Shown in pieces: positions 5,990 through 13,720 of a stretch of 17,014 bases of DNA. The notes beneath the pieces are model-generated. The model was not told the origin of the DNA. It searched no databases and was given only the letters and a program-made list of their open reading frames with translations. How positions within the stretch are numbered: the stretch's first letter is position 1; each line of letters starts with the position of its first letter. Both the position numbers and the translations under genes were made by a program. Source of the stretch: Pseudomonadota bacterium (GTDB taxonomy: Bacteria > Pseudomonadota > Alphaproteobacteria > Sphingomonadales > Sphingomonadaceae); contig JAEWJQ010000274.1 in assembly GCA_023386515.1 (NCBI GenBank), positions 1-17,014 of the forward strand. Direction: 5' to 3'.

Positions 5990-7876
5990 TCACCCGAACA
6001 GGCGGCGACCGCTGCGCTCCAGCATCAACAGCTGCCACAGGGTGCGGCCGTGATCCGCCCGCCCGCTGGCATGATCCGCGGCGAGCCGTCGCACCTCGCC
6101 CATGTCGAACCAGTTCGTCTCGGCCAGGAATCGCGAAGTCGCCAGCCCCTCGGCCTCCGCCCGCAACGGCCCGCGGAACCAGGCGGCGATCGGCGTGACG
6201 AACCCCATCTTCGGCCGATACAGGATGTCATGCGGCAGATACGGTTCCAGGCTGCGCTTCATCAGCCATTTGCCCTGTCCCCGATGCAGACGCATCGCCG
6301 CCGGCAGGGCCGCAGCGAAGGAGACGAGCCGATGGTCGAGCAGCGGCTCGCGCGCCTCCAGGCTGACGGCCATGCTGGTCCGGTCGACCTTGGTTAGTAT
6401 GTCGCCCGGCAACCAGATCTTGAGGTCGGCATATTGGGCGCGGTCCAGCGCGTCGCGCGCCGGCGCGTCGCGCATCGCGGCAAGGTAGCGGTCCTCGGCC
6501 CGGTGCCCGCCGAGCGCACGGCGAGTCTCCGCCGTGAAGAGGCGCGCGCGCCGTTCGGGCGTGGTGATGCCGACCGCACGGGCATAGGCCTCGCCGCCGT
6601 CCATCGCGAGCGCCAGCAGCGTCGTCTTGGCGCGGAGCGGGCGCGGCCCCCAGTCGGCCTTGGGAAAATAGCGGCCGAGCGTCCCGAAGCCGCGCTGCCG
6701 CCACGGCGCGGGCAGCAGGCCGCGAACGCGCTCTTCCGCCGCCTGGAACTTATAGCGCCGGTAGCCGGCGAACGCCTCGTCCGCGCCGTCGCCGGACAGC
6801 GCGACCGTGACCCGCTGCCTGGCGAGCGCACAGACCTGATAGGTGGCGAGCGCGCTGGCATCGGCGAAGGGCTCGTCGAAATGATGGACCAAGGTGTCGA
6901 TCAGCGCGACGTCGTCCGCGCCGACGACCTGGGCGTGGTGATCGGTCGCAAACCGCTGCGCAATCGCGGCGGCATGACTGCGTTCGTCATGGCCGGCCTC
7001 GTCAAAGCCGATCGTACACGTCTTGACCGCCCGCGCGCTCGCCTCCGCCATCAAGGCGACGACCGCCGAGCTGTCGACCCCGCCCGAGAGGAAGGCGCCG
7101 AGCGGCACGTCCGCCACCATCCGGCTGCGCACGCCCTCGCGCATCCGGTCGAGGAGCTCAGCCTGCAACTGCCGAGCCGAACCGGTGGCGCGATTGGCGA
7201 AGCTGACGTCCCACCATTGGGTCGGCCGCGGCACGGGTTGGCCGCGGCGCAGCACCATCAGATGCCCCGCCGGCAGCTTACGCACGCCGGCGACCATGCA
7301 CGCATCGTCGGGGACGTAACCGTAGGCGAGATAGTCCTCGACCGCGGTCAGATCCGGCGCCCGGCGCAGCAGGGGGTGCGCCAGCAGTGCCTTGAGTTCG
7401 GAGGCAAAGGCGATGCTGCCGTCGGCCAATTCGACATAGTGGAGCGGCTTCACGCCCAGCCGGTCCCGCGCCAGGACGAGCGCCCCTGCCTCCGCGTCGT
7501 GCAGCGCGAAGGCAAACATGCCGTTCAGCCGGTCGAGCAGCCCCGCGCCCCAGGCGCGCCAGCCATGCAGCAACACCTCGGTATCGCCGACGGTGCGGAA
7601 GCGCGCGCCCCGCGCGGCGAGCTCCGCGCGCAGTTCGGCGAAATTGTAGATCTCGCCATTGTAGGTGACGCTCAGAGCGCCGTCGTGCATCGGCTGGGGC
7701 GAGCCCTCCAGATCGATGATCGACAGACGGCGGTGGCCGAGGCCGACCCCCGCCGCCGTCCAGACGCCGTCGCCGTCAGGGCCGCGATGGCTCAGCGTCG
7801 CGATCATCGCCCGGATGCGGCCCGGATCGACCGGTTTGGGCGTGCCGGGATGAAAGATTCCGGCGATTCCGCACAT
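5990..7876 (-). CDS. XrtA system-associated class II amidotransferase (asparagine synthase family)
   Basis: A 628-residue enzyme of the glutamine-dependent asparagine synthase family, of the branch found in exosortase A loci. The start is fixed by the N-terminal nucleophile: ATG 7876 gives MCGIAGIF with catalytic C2. The glutaminase half shows RRLSIIDL (49-56), NGEIYN (73-78) and GDTEVLL (97-103). The synthetase half has the ATP-binding PP-loop SGGVDSS at 264-270. By family knowledge it hydrolyses glutamine and transfers ammonia to an ATP-activated carboxylate. In exopolysaccharide loci the acceptor is presumed to be a sugar acid or a polymer precursor rather than aspartate. Only 2 nt separate it from the exosortase stop codon, so the two are translationally coupled. 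It is the last gene of the leftward operon. Confidence 0.93.
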   Translation of the reverse strand: MCGIAGIFHPGTPKPVDPGRIRAMIATLSHRGPDGDGVWTAAGVGLGHRRLSIIDLEGSPQPMHDGALSVTYNGEIYNFAELRAELAARGARFRTVGDTEVLLHGWRAWGAGLLDRLNGMFAFALHDAEAGALVLARDRLGVKPLHYVELADGSIAFASELKALLAHPLLRRAPDLTAVEDYLAYGYVPDDACMVAGVRKLPAGHLMVLRRGQPVPRPTQWWDVSFANRATGSARQLQAELLDRMREGVRSRMVADVPLGAFLSGGVDSSAVVALMAEASARAVKTCTIGFDEAGHDERSHAAAIAQRFATDHHAQVVGADDVALIDTLVHHFDEPFADASALATYQVCALARQRVTVALSGDGADEAFAGYRRYKFQAAEERVRGLLPAPWRQRGFGTLGRYFPKADWGPRPLRAKTTLLALAMDGGEAYARAVGITTPERRARLFTAETRRALGGHRAEDRYLAAMRDAPARDALDRAQYADLKIWLPGDILTKVDRTSMAVSLEAREPLLDHRLVSFAAALPAAMRLHRGQGKWLMKRSLEPYLPHDILYRPKMGFVTPIAAWFRGPLRAEAEGLATSRFLAETNWFDMGEVRRLAADHASGRADHGRTLWQLLMLERSGRRLFG

Positions 7877-7878
7877 GG

Positions 7879-9405
7879 CTAAAGGCCTGCGATGCGGTCG
7901 GCGAAGGCATCCATCGGGCCGATCGCCGCGGCCAGATCCGCAATGTCGGCTCGCGCATCGCGTGCCGGGGTGACCTCTGCCGACAGATGAACCGCCACCG
8001 CTCGCGGCGAGCCACCGAACAGCCGCGTCTTCATCGTCTCGATCTTCACCCGCCGCTCGTCCGCCGTTACCGTGTCGCCGACGACGTACCACGTCGCGAC
8101 GAGCCGCTCCACCGTGTGTCGGCCAGGACCGGGCGCCGTGATCCGCATCACCGCACCCCCGGCGATCGGCGTGTCGTCGCCGACCCGGATCCAGCGATCC
8201 TCCTCGCGCAGCACGCCGGTACCGAAGGCGCCGATCTTATGCCCCTCGCCTTGCGATCCGAACACCGCGACGGCGACATCGACCCCGGCGGCCCCGCGCG
8301 CATAGCGGCCGAACAGATAATGATCGGCACCGGGGTAATAGGGCTGCCATGGAGCAGTTCGGCTCAGCGGACCGCGTTGCCAGCCGATGAGGGTGGGCAG
8401 GTCGACCCTTGCCGGCAACGGCGCCGGTCGTGCGGTGGCGGCGGTCCACACCGGCCAGACCGCTGCGACTGCGACGATCAGCAGCACCGCGATCGGCGTT
8501 GCGACGATGCCGCCACGCGGCGTTGGCAGATGCGCAGGATCGAACGCTGGAGCGTCGGGAGCCCGGTCGAACCAGCGCCAGCCGATCGCCAGCACCGCCG
8601 CCATGACGAGCCCGAAGAACAGCCAGCCATAGACGATATGGTCGAAGCCGGTCGCCGTTGCGACGTCGGTCAGATGGGCGGCATAGATGGTGGCGAAGGC
8701 GCGGACACCGTTGGCCAGCACCGGCACCACCAGGCTGACCGCCAGGAAGATCGCGCGCCGCCGCCAGCGAGCGAAGCAGACGTTGGCGACCAAAGTTGCG
8801 AAGGCGATCATCGCGATCACGAATTTGGCGCCCGAGCACGCCTCCGCCACCTCAAACCAGTAGCGACCGGCATGGATCAGCACGCCGTTCGAGCTCGCCG
8901 ACACCCCGAACAGGTGCAGCAGGGGCATCACCATCGCCACCGTCACCTGCTGCAGCGGCGGCTCCAGTTCCTCGCCGAACGGGACGAGGAATAGCGCATA
9001 GCCCAGCGGGAACAGCAGCCCACGCGTGACCTGCGGGCCCAGCAGGGTCACGCAGGCGCCCTGCAGCATGACAATCACGCCCAATTGGCGGGCGAAGCTA
9101 ACCCCGCCCGCCTCGCCCAGCGCCCAGCAGAGCCCGCCAGAGGCGACAACCGCCAGACCGGGCCACCAGGCGACTGGGACCAGTGCGCCTAGTTCCTTGC
9201 GCCGCTGCCATACCAGCCAGGCGATGACCGGTCCGATGAACAGGCAGTGGCCGAAGGTCGTGCTGGTCCACCAGATCGTAACGAGCCGGGCAACGTCGGC
9301 GTGGAATACCAGCAGCACCGCCGCACAGGCCAGCACTAACGCCAGCGACTGCCGCCGCCAGGCGCTCGCCGCGGGCTTCGGAACGGCGGACATCGCGATC
9401 GTCAT
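7879..9405 (-). CDS. xrtA: exosortase A fused to EpsI domain
   Basis: A 508-residue polytopic inner-membrane cysteine protease/transpeptidase that recognises C-terminal PEP-CTERM signals and processes the proteins at the membrane. About eight hydrophobic segments fill residues 20-275. The catalytic triad of the exosortase family is visible: C190 in EACSGAKF, R235 in NGVRAF and H256 in DHIVYG. A further hydrophobic segment near 297-313 is followed by a soluble domain (about 325-508) starting LPTLIGWQ and containing YYPGADHYLFGRY. It matches the EpsI/DUF3485 partner protein that is often a separate gene, so this is an XrtA-EpsI fusion. ATG 9405 is chosen because it overlaps the stop of the upstream glycosyltransferase in ATGA; an in-frame ATG also occurs at 9393. 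A longer open frame upstream is the glycosyltransferase gene read out of frame. Confidence 0.93.
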   Translation of the reverse strand: MTIAMSAVPKPAASAWRRQSLALVLACAAVLLVFHADVARLVTIWWTSTTFGHCLFIGPVIAWLVWQRRKELGALVPVAWWPGLAVVASGGLCWALGEAGGVSFARQLGVIVMLQGACVTLLGPQVTRGLLFPLGYALFLVPFGEELEPPLQQVTVAMVMPLLHLFGVSASSNGVLIHAGRYWFEVAEACSGAKFVIAMIAFATLVANVCFARWRRRAIFLAVSLVVPVLANGVRAFATIYAAHLTDVATATGFDHIVYGWLFFGLVMAAVLAIGWRWFDRAPDAPAFDPAHLPTPRGGIVATPIAVLLIVAVAAVWPVWTAATARPAPLPARVDLPTLIGWQRGPLSRTAPWQPYYPGADHYLFGRYARGAAGVDVAVAVFGSQGEGHKIGAFGTGVLREEDRWIRVGDDTPIAGGAVMRITAPGPGRHTVERLVATWYVVGDTVTADERRVKIETMKTRLFGGSPRAVAVHLSAEVTPARDARADIADLAAAIGPMDAFADRIAGL

Positions 9406-10589
9406 GCCGCCGCCTGCACATCGAGGCCGATCAAAGTATCCAGCGACTGCAACCTCGCCGGCCAGGCGTAGCGCGCCATTACCTGCATCCGGGCCAGCCG
9501 CCCCAGGGCCGATGCTTCGTCCTGGTGTGCGATCAGCCCCAGTACCTCCGCGGCATGGTCTTCCGCCGTATCGGCGACGCGGATCGTCCCTAGATGGTCG
9601 ATGCCCTCCGCGGCGGCCGCGCTGGCGACGACGGGCCTTGCCATCGCCATCGCCTCCAGCACCTTGTTCTGGATGCCGCGGGCCAGCCTGAGCGGCGCAA
9701 CGCAGACCGCCGCCGCCGCCAGCCACGGACGGACGTCATCGACCGCGCCAGTGACGATTACCGCGTCACCGGCCAAAGCACGAACGGCAGCGGTCGGCTG
9801 TCGCCCGACGACCGCGAAACGTGCCTGCGGCTCGGTGCGGCGGATGATCGGCAGGATCGCCTCGGCAAACCAGACGGCCGCCTCGACATTGGGAGGATAG
9901 TCCATCTGCCCGGTAAAGACGATCGTCGGCAGCGCGCCGTCGATCGGTCGCACGTCAGACGGATCGAAATGAGCAGCGTCGATACCGTTCTCGACGACAT
10001 GCACGGCACCACGCGCTCCGCCCTGCCGAAAGAGCGCCGCCTCCGCTTCGCTGACGAACAGGCTGGCGTCGACCTGAGCGGACACGGACCGTTCGAACGC
10101 GCCGAGCAGGCGGGCTTCGCGCCGCATCAGCCAGCGCATCGGCGGGGAGCCCTGCACGGCGTATCCGGCGAACTTCGCCGAATCCACGTCGACGAAATCC
10201 ATCACCGCCATCGGCGCCGTGCGGGTGTCGAGATACTGCGCCATCTGGCCGGAAAAGCAGTAGATGCGCGTGATTGGGTTGGAGGTCAGCACCTGCCTCA
10301 CCGCGCGACGCATCGCTTCGCTGGCGAAGGCGGTGATCGACACTGGTCGGCCGGTCGCCAGCGCCTCTACCGCGGCGAACGCGCGCGCCTTGCCACGCCG
10401 GACGATCGTCGCGCTGGCGAGCATCGCTGCCAGATCCGCGGGCAAGTCAGCATCCGTATCGTCTTCGGCGAAAGCGACCAGATGGACCCGTGCCCGGGCG
10501 GCGAGATGGCGCAGGATGTGATAGCTGCGGATCTTGTCGCCGCGGTCGGGCGGGAACGGTGCGCGATGGGCCAGGAACAGGATGTCCAT
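9402..10589 (-). CDS. XrtA/PEP-CTERM-associated glycosyltransferase (GT-B fold)
   Basis: A 395-residue cytoplasmic glycosyltransferase resembling family GT4 and the PEP-CTERM-associated group. It should add one sugar from a nucleotide donor to the growing lipid-linked repeat unit of the exopolysaccharide. The N-terminus MDILFLAHRAPFPPDRGDKIRSYH is the group hallmark (acceptor-side loop, residues 1-24). The donor-side half contains TIVFTGQMDYPPNVEA and RGIQNKVLEAMAMARPVVAS, in which the glutamate of KVLEAM lies where GT4 enzymes contact the donor. There is no membrane segment. ATG 10589 shares its first base with the stop codon of the FemAB-like gene (TGATG), and its own stop overlaps the exosortase start (ATGA). 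A GTG one codon upstream is possible. Donor and acceptor sugars cannot be read from the sequence. Confidence 0.92.
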   Translation of the reverse strand: MDILFLAHRAPFPPDRGDKIRSYHILRHLAARARVHLVAFAEDDTDADLPADLAAMLASATIVRRGKARAFAAVEALATGRPVSITAFASEAMRRAVRQVLTSNPITRIYCFSGQMAQYLDTRTAPMAVMDFVDVDSAKFAGYAVQGSPPMRWLMRREARLLGAFERSVSAQVDASLFVSEAEAALFRQGGARGAVHVVENGIDAAHFDPSDVRPIDGALPTIVFTGQMDYPPNVEAAVWFAEAILPIIRRTEPQARFAVVGRQPTAAVRALAGDAVIVTGAVDDVRPWLAAAAVCVAPLRLARGIQNKVLEAMAMARPVVASAAAAEGIDHLGTIRVADTAEDHAAEVLGLIAHQDEASALGRLARMQVMARYAWPARLQSLDTLIGLDVQAAA

Positions 10590-11623
10590 CACCCCAGCCC
10601 GCGCGCGATCCATGGGCCGATCAGATTGGCGACGGGCAGCGGCAGCCGCTTCCAGCTGCGTACCAGCAGCGCATATTTGGGGTTGAGCGGATTGACCACA
10701 CGCGCCGCACCTTCCTGTCGGGTGGCATAGAGGCGCGGCACGGGTTCGAAGCCCCAATTCTTCTTGAATGCCGCCGCCCCCGTTCCCGTCTTCGAACGAC
10801 CGAAGTCGAAGCGCGTGCAGCCGCGCTCGCGGGCGTGCTGCATCAATGCATAGTACATCCGGTCGTTGGCGCGCAGCGTTCGCGCTGCCGTGGTCCCGCC
10901 GCCCCAATACGGATAGACGGTGCCGTTGAGGTACAGGCTGAGGACGCTGGCGATCGGCGTGCCGCGATGGCGAACCGTCAGCACGTCGCTGTCGAGCGCT
11001 GCGGCGACCGCGCGGAACAGGCGCGCGGGAAAGACCGGCGTGCCGAGATTGCGGACCGATTCCGCGTAGACGCGATACTGGTCCGCCAGGTCGCTGGTCG
11101 CGATACCCGCCGTGACCGTGAGGTCGGCGTCGAGGCTCTTGCGCACCTCCGCCCGTTGCTTACGCGGAATGGCGAGCAGTTGCGCATCGTCGTCCGGCGC
11201 GAGATCGCGCACGAAGCCGAGGTAGCTGGCCGCATCGACCGCCCATCCTTCAGGCAGCACACCGCCGCGCAGCTCCACCGAAGGACAGCCGAGCCGGCCC
11301 GCCAGCGCCCAGGCGGCCGCCGCCAATGCCTCGCCACCCTCACCCAGCACGCCTCCATCGACGGCGAAGGCCGCGGACACCAGCGCCTTGCCGAACAATG
11401 GGGATCGCATGGCCGTCAGCGGCAGCACGCCGATTAGTGTGCCACCGGCACTTTCCGCGACCAGATAATAGGCACGCTGTCCGGTGCCGTCCGCCACCGC
11501 CCGGCTCCAGCCGCTCAGATGGAAGGGCGTCGCCCCAGCCGCCTCGCGGATGAAGGCGTCGATCCGCGCTGCTTCGCGAACGTCATACAGATCGACCGCC
11601 CGGACGGCGGGCGCCACGATCAC
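10589..11623 (-). CDS. FemAB-like acyltransferase of the XrtA/PEP-CTERM system
   Basis: A 344-residue GNAT-fold protein related to FemA/FemB peptidoglycan aminoacyltransferases, of the branch restricted to exosortase A exopolysaccharide loci. It probably attaches an acyl or aminoacyl group to the polysaccharide or its lipid-linked precursor; the substrate is unknown. Residues 29-40 (ATPFHLSGWSRA) match the usual start of the first GNAT-like half. The second half has SVLSLYLNGTVYPYWGGG, YYALMQHARERGCTRFDFGRSK and FKKNWGFEPVP, the conserved C-terminal block of FemAB and peptidoglycan-bridge proteins. The GTG start at 11623 overlaps the deacetylase stop in GTGA. A second in-frame GTG at 11617 cannot be excluded. 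The protein ends in a TGATG junction with the glycosyltransferase. Confidence 0.88.
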   Translation of the reverse strand: MIVAPAVRAVDLYDVREAARIDAFIREAAGATPFHLSGWSRAVADGTGQRAYYLVAESAGGTLIGVLPLTAMRSPLFGKALVSAAFAVDGGVLGEGGEALAAAAWALAGRLGCPSVELRGGVLPEGWAVDAASYLGFVRDLAPDDDAQLLAIPRKQRAEVRKSLDADLTVTAGIATSDLADQYRVYAESVRNLGTPVFPARLFRAVAAALDSDVLTVRHRGTPIASVLSLYLNGTVYPYWGGGTTAARTLRANDRMYYALMQHARERGCTRFDFGRSKTGTGAAAFKKNWGFEPVPRLYATRQEGAARVVNPLNPKYALLVRSWKRLPLPVANLIGPWIARGLG

Positions 11624-12465
11624 ACCGCCACCTGTGCCACCACCGCATCGACCCGCCCCCAGCGATGCCGCGCGATCAGACCGTCGAGCTTGCGCGCCAT
11701 CGCGGACAGCCGCGAATAATGGCGCACCCGCGAGCGCAACGGCGCGTTCCCTACCCGCGGCTGGTCGGGATCGACCTCCCAGGGATGGAAATAGAAGACC
11801 GCCGGCTGACGCGCCGCATTGACCTGGCGCACCGCAAAATCGGTCAGGGCGGCGGGCAGCATCCGAAAAAAGCCGCCGCCAGTCGCCAGATGGCGACCAG
11901 CGATGCTGGCCACCGTCACCGGCAGTTCGATCAGGTCGCTGCCGGCAATCGGCCGAAAGGCGTATCGCGGCGCCTCCCGCCAGCCATAATGATCGTGGCG
12001 GACCGGCGCGACGCTGGACGAATAACGATAGCCCGCCGCCGCTAGTTCGGCGTGTGCCCAAGGGGTGCGCTGATCGATCGAGAAGCTTGGCGCACGATAG
12101 CCGGTTACCGCCGCGCCCCCCGCATCCTCGAGCGCCGCCTTGGCACGGGCAAGGACATTCCGAAAGGTCGCTGCGTCCATGGTGAACACGCGGCGATGAT
12201 CCCACCCATGGCTGGCGATCTCATGCCCCCCGGCGACGATGCGCCGGATCAGCTGCGGATGGCGTTCCGCGACCCAGCCCAAGGTGAAGAAGGTCGCCTG
12301 CACGCCCGCTGCCGCGAACAGGTCTAGTACCGCCCCGGTGTTCGCCTCGACGCGCGAGCCGAGGCTGTCCCAGTCCGCCTTGTCGATGACCCGTTCAAAG
12401 GCGCCGACCTGGAACCATTCCTCGACGTCGACCGACAGGCCGTTGAGGACGCGATCAGGCCGCAT
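11620..12465 (-). CDS. XrtA system polysaccharide deacetylase (NodB homology)
   Basis: A 281-residue metal-dependent carbohydrate esterase of family CE4 with the DUF3473-type C-terminus common in exosortase loci. It would remove acetyl groups from N-acetylated sugars of the exopolysaccharide or its precursor. The motifs are complete: D13 in LSVDVEEWF (motif 1), H86 and H90 in SHGWDH (metal ligands), R124 in YRAPSFS, and H227 in FHPWEVDP. No signal peptide is visible, so the protein appears cytoplasmic or is exported by another route, which is usual for this subgroup. ATG 12465 is chosen over ATG 12477 because GTGGGACG precedes it and MRPDRVLNGLSVDV matches the usual start. It overlaps the end of the ATPase gene by 11 nt. 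Confidence 0.92.
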   Translation of the reverse strand: MRPDRVLNGLSVDVEEWFQVGAFERVIDKADWDSLGSRVEANTGAVLDLFAAAGVQATFFTLGWVAERHPQLIRRIVAGGHEIASHGWDHRRVFTMDAATFRNVLARAKAALEDAGGAAVTGYRAPSFSIDQRTPWAHAELAAAGYRYSSSVAPVRHDHYGWREAPRYAFRPIAGSDLIELPVTVASIAGRHLATGGGFFRMLPAALTDFAVRQVNAARQPAVFYFHPWEVDPDQPRVGNAPLRSRVRHYSRLSAMARKLDGLIARHRWGRVDAVVAQVAV

Positions 12466-13708
12466 CGTCCCACGCATTCGGATTGCGGATCGGCATGGCG
12501 GCGGTCGCGACCGCCGTCGCGGACGGCGCATCGCTGCGATCCCCCTCGACCCAGTCGACCAGCAAGGTGAGCACGCGGCGCAAGGCGGCCTCCTGCTCCT
12601 CGATCCGCGCTTCGAGAGCGGCGACACGCTGGGTCAAGGCTTCGGCACCGGCTTCGACGTGCGTCTCGGCGGCCGCTTCTGGCCCCGCCGCGTCGAGCTC
12701 CAGCCAGCGCGGGCTGCGCGGCACGAAGCGACGCACACGGTCGTCGCTGTCGTCGAGCGTAACCGGTGCGGGCTCGGTCGCCTCCTCGGCCATGTCCGGC
12801 TCGACGCGCGTCGCGCGCGGTACCGCCGTGTCGTCGAACCTGTCGCTATCTACGCCAGCGGCCGGCGCGTCCGCGGCTTCCAGTGCGAGGATCGGCAGAT
12901 CGGCGTGGAGGTCGCGCAACACGTTGCCCACCACCCTGGCATCGATCAGCGTCAGATCCTCGATCGCCGCCTGCAGCATCACCCGCCCGGCGAGCAGGTT
13001 GAGCCGCCGCGGCACGCCGCCCGATCCCTGGTACAGCGCGTCGAAGGCATCCTCGGTAAAGTCGGGCCGCCCCTGCCAACCGACCAGCGACAGGCGGTGC
13101 GCGACGTAATCGGCGACCTCGCCCGGCTCCATCGGATCGAGATGGTGGATCGCGATGACCCGCTGGCGCAATTGTTCGAGCCGCGCCGAACCATGCAGGC
13201 GGTCGCGGAATTCCGGCTGGCCGAGCAGCAGGATCTGCAGCAGGGCGTGGCCCCCCGCCTGGAAGTTCGACAGCATGCGCAGCTCTTCGATCGACTCCAC
13301 CGGCAGCGCCTGTACCTCGTCGACGATCAGCAACGTGCGGCGGCCAGAGCGGGCCACCGCATGCAGGCCGCGCTCGATCGCGGTGAGCAGCTGTGCCTTG
13401 GTAAGTCCGGCCGGATCGACACCCAGCCCGCCGGCGACGATGCGCAGCAGGTCGTCCGCCTGGATCGCGGTCGAGACGATCGTTACGACATTGAGCGCCG
13501 CGGGGTCGAGTTGCTCGGTCAGATGGCCGACCAAGGTCGTCTTGCCGGCGCCGACATCGCCGGTGACCACGATGAACCCCTCGCCTTGCGTCAGGCCGTA
13601 ACCCAGATAGGCCATCGCCTTCCGATGCGTCGCCGTCTCATACCAGAAGCGCGCATCCGGCGTTAGCTGGAAGGGGCGCCCCGTCAGGCCGAAATGTTCC
13701 TCGTACAT
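12455..13708 (-). CDS. XrtA/PEP-CTERM-associated ExeA-like AAA ATPase
   Basis: A 417-residue cytoplasmic ATPase related to ExeA/GspA general secretion ATPases, of the subfamily next to exosortase genes. The N-terminus MYEEHFGLTGRPFQLTPD is a family hallmark. Walker A is GDVGAGKTT (50-58), Walker B LLIVDE (126-131), and the sensor-2 arginine lies in GGVPRRLNLL (230-239). The AAA part ends near residue 270. The rest is a tail rich in Asp, Glu, Ala and Pro (about 275-350), followed by a predicted coiled coil at 355-388 (heptads in LTQRVAALEARIEEQEAALR). The coiled coil suggests oligomerisation or docking to the chain-length or outer-membrane parts. ATG 13708 is 12 nt behind the stop of the outer-membrane protein gene, with GGGGGCAGG as ribosome binding site. 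It may energise assembly or control of export, but its exact role is unknown in any member. Confidence 0.92.
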   Translation of the reverse strand: MYEEHFGLTGRPFQLTPDARFWYETATHRKAMAYLGYGLTQGEGFIVVTGDVGAGKTTLVGHLTEQLDPAALNVVTIVSTAIQADDLLRIVAGGLGVDPAGLTKAQLLTAIERGLHAVARSGRRTLLIVDEVQALPVESIEELRMLSNFQAGGHALLQILLLGQPEFRDRLHGSARLEQLRQRVIAIHHLDPMEPGEVADYVAHRLSLVGWQGRPDFTEDAFDALYQGSGGVPRRLNLLAGRVMLQAAIEDLTLIDARVVGNVLRDLHADLPILALEAADAPAAGVDSDRFDDTAVPRATRVEPDMAEEATEPAPVTLDDSDDRVRRFVPRSPRWLELDAAGPEAAAETHVEAGAEALTQRVAALEARIEEQEAALRRVLTLLVDWVEGDRSDAPSATAVATAAMPIRNPNAWDDAA

Positions 13709-13720
13709 GCCTGCCCCCGA

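Noticed and set aside
6434..7882. 482-residue plus-strand open frame over the amidotransferase
   Set aside because: Antisense shadow of a gene with a complete class II amidotransferase and PP-loop; no family features in the plus-strand reading.
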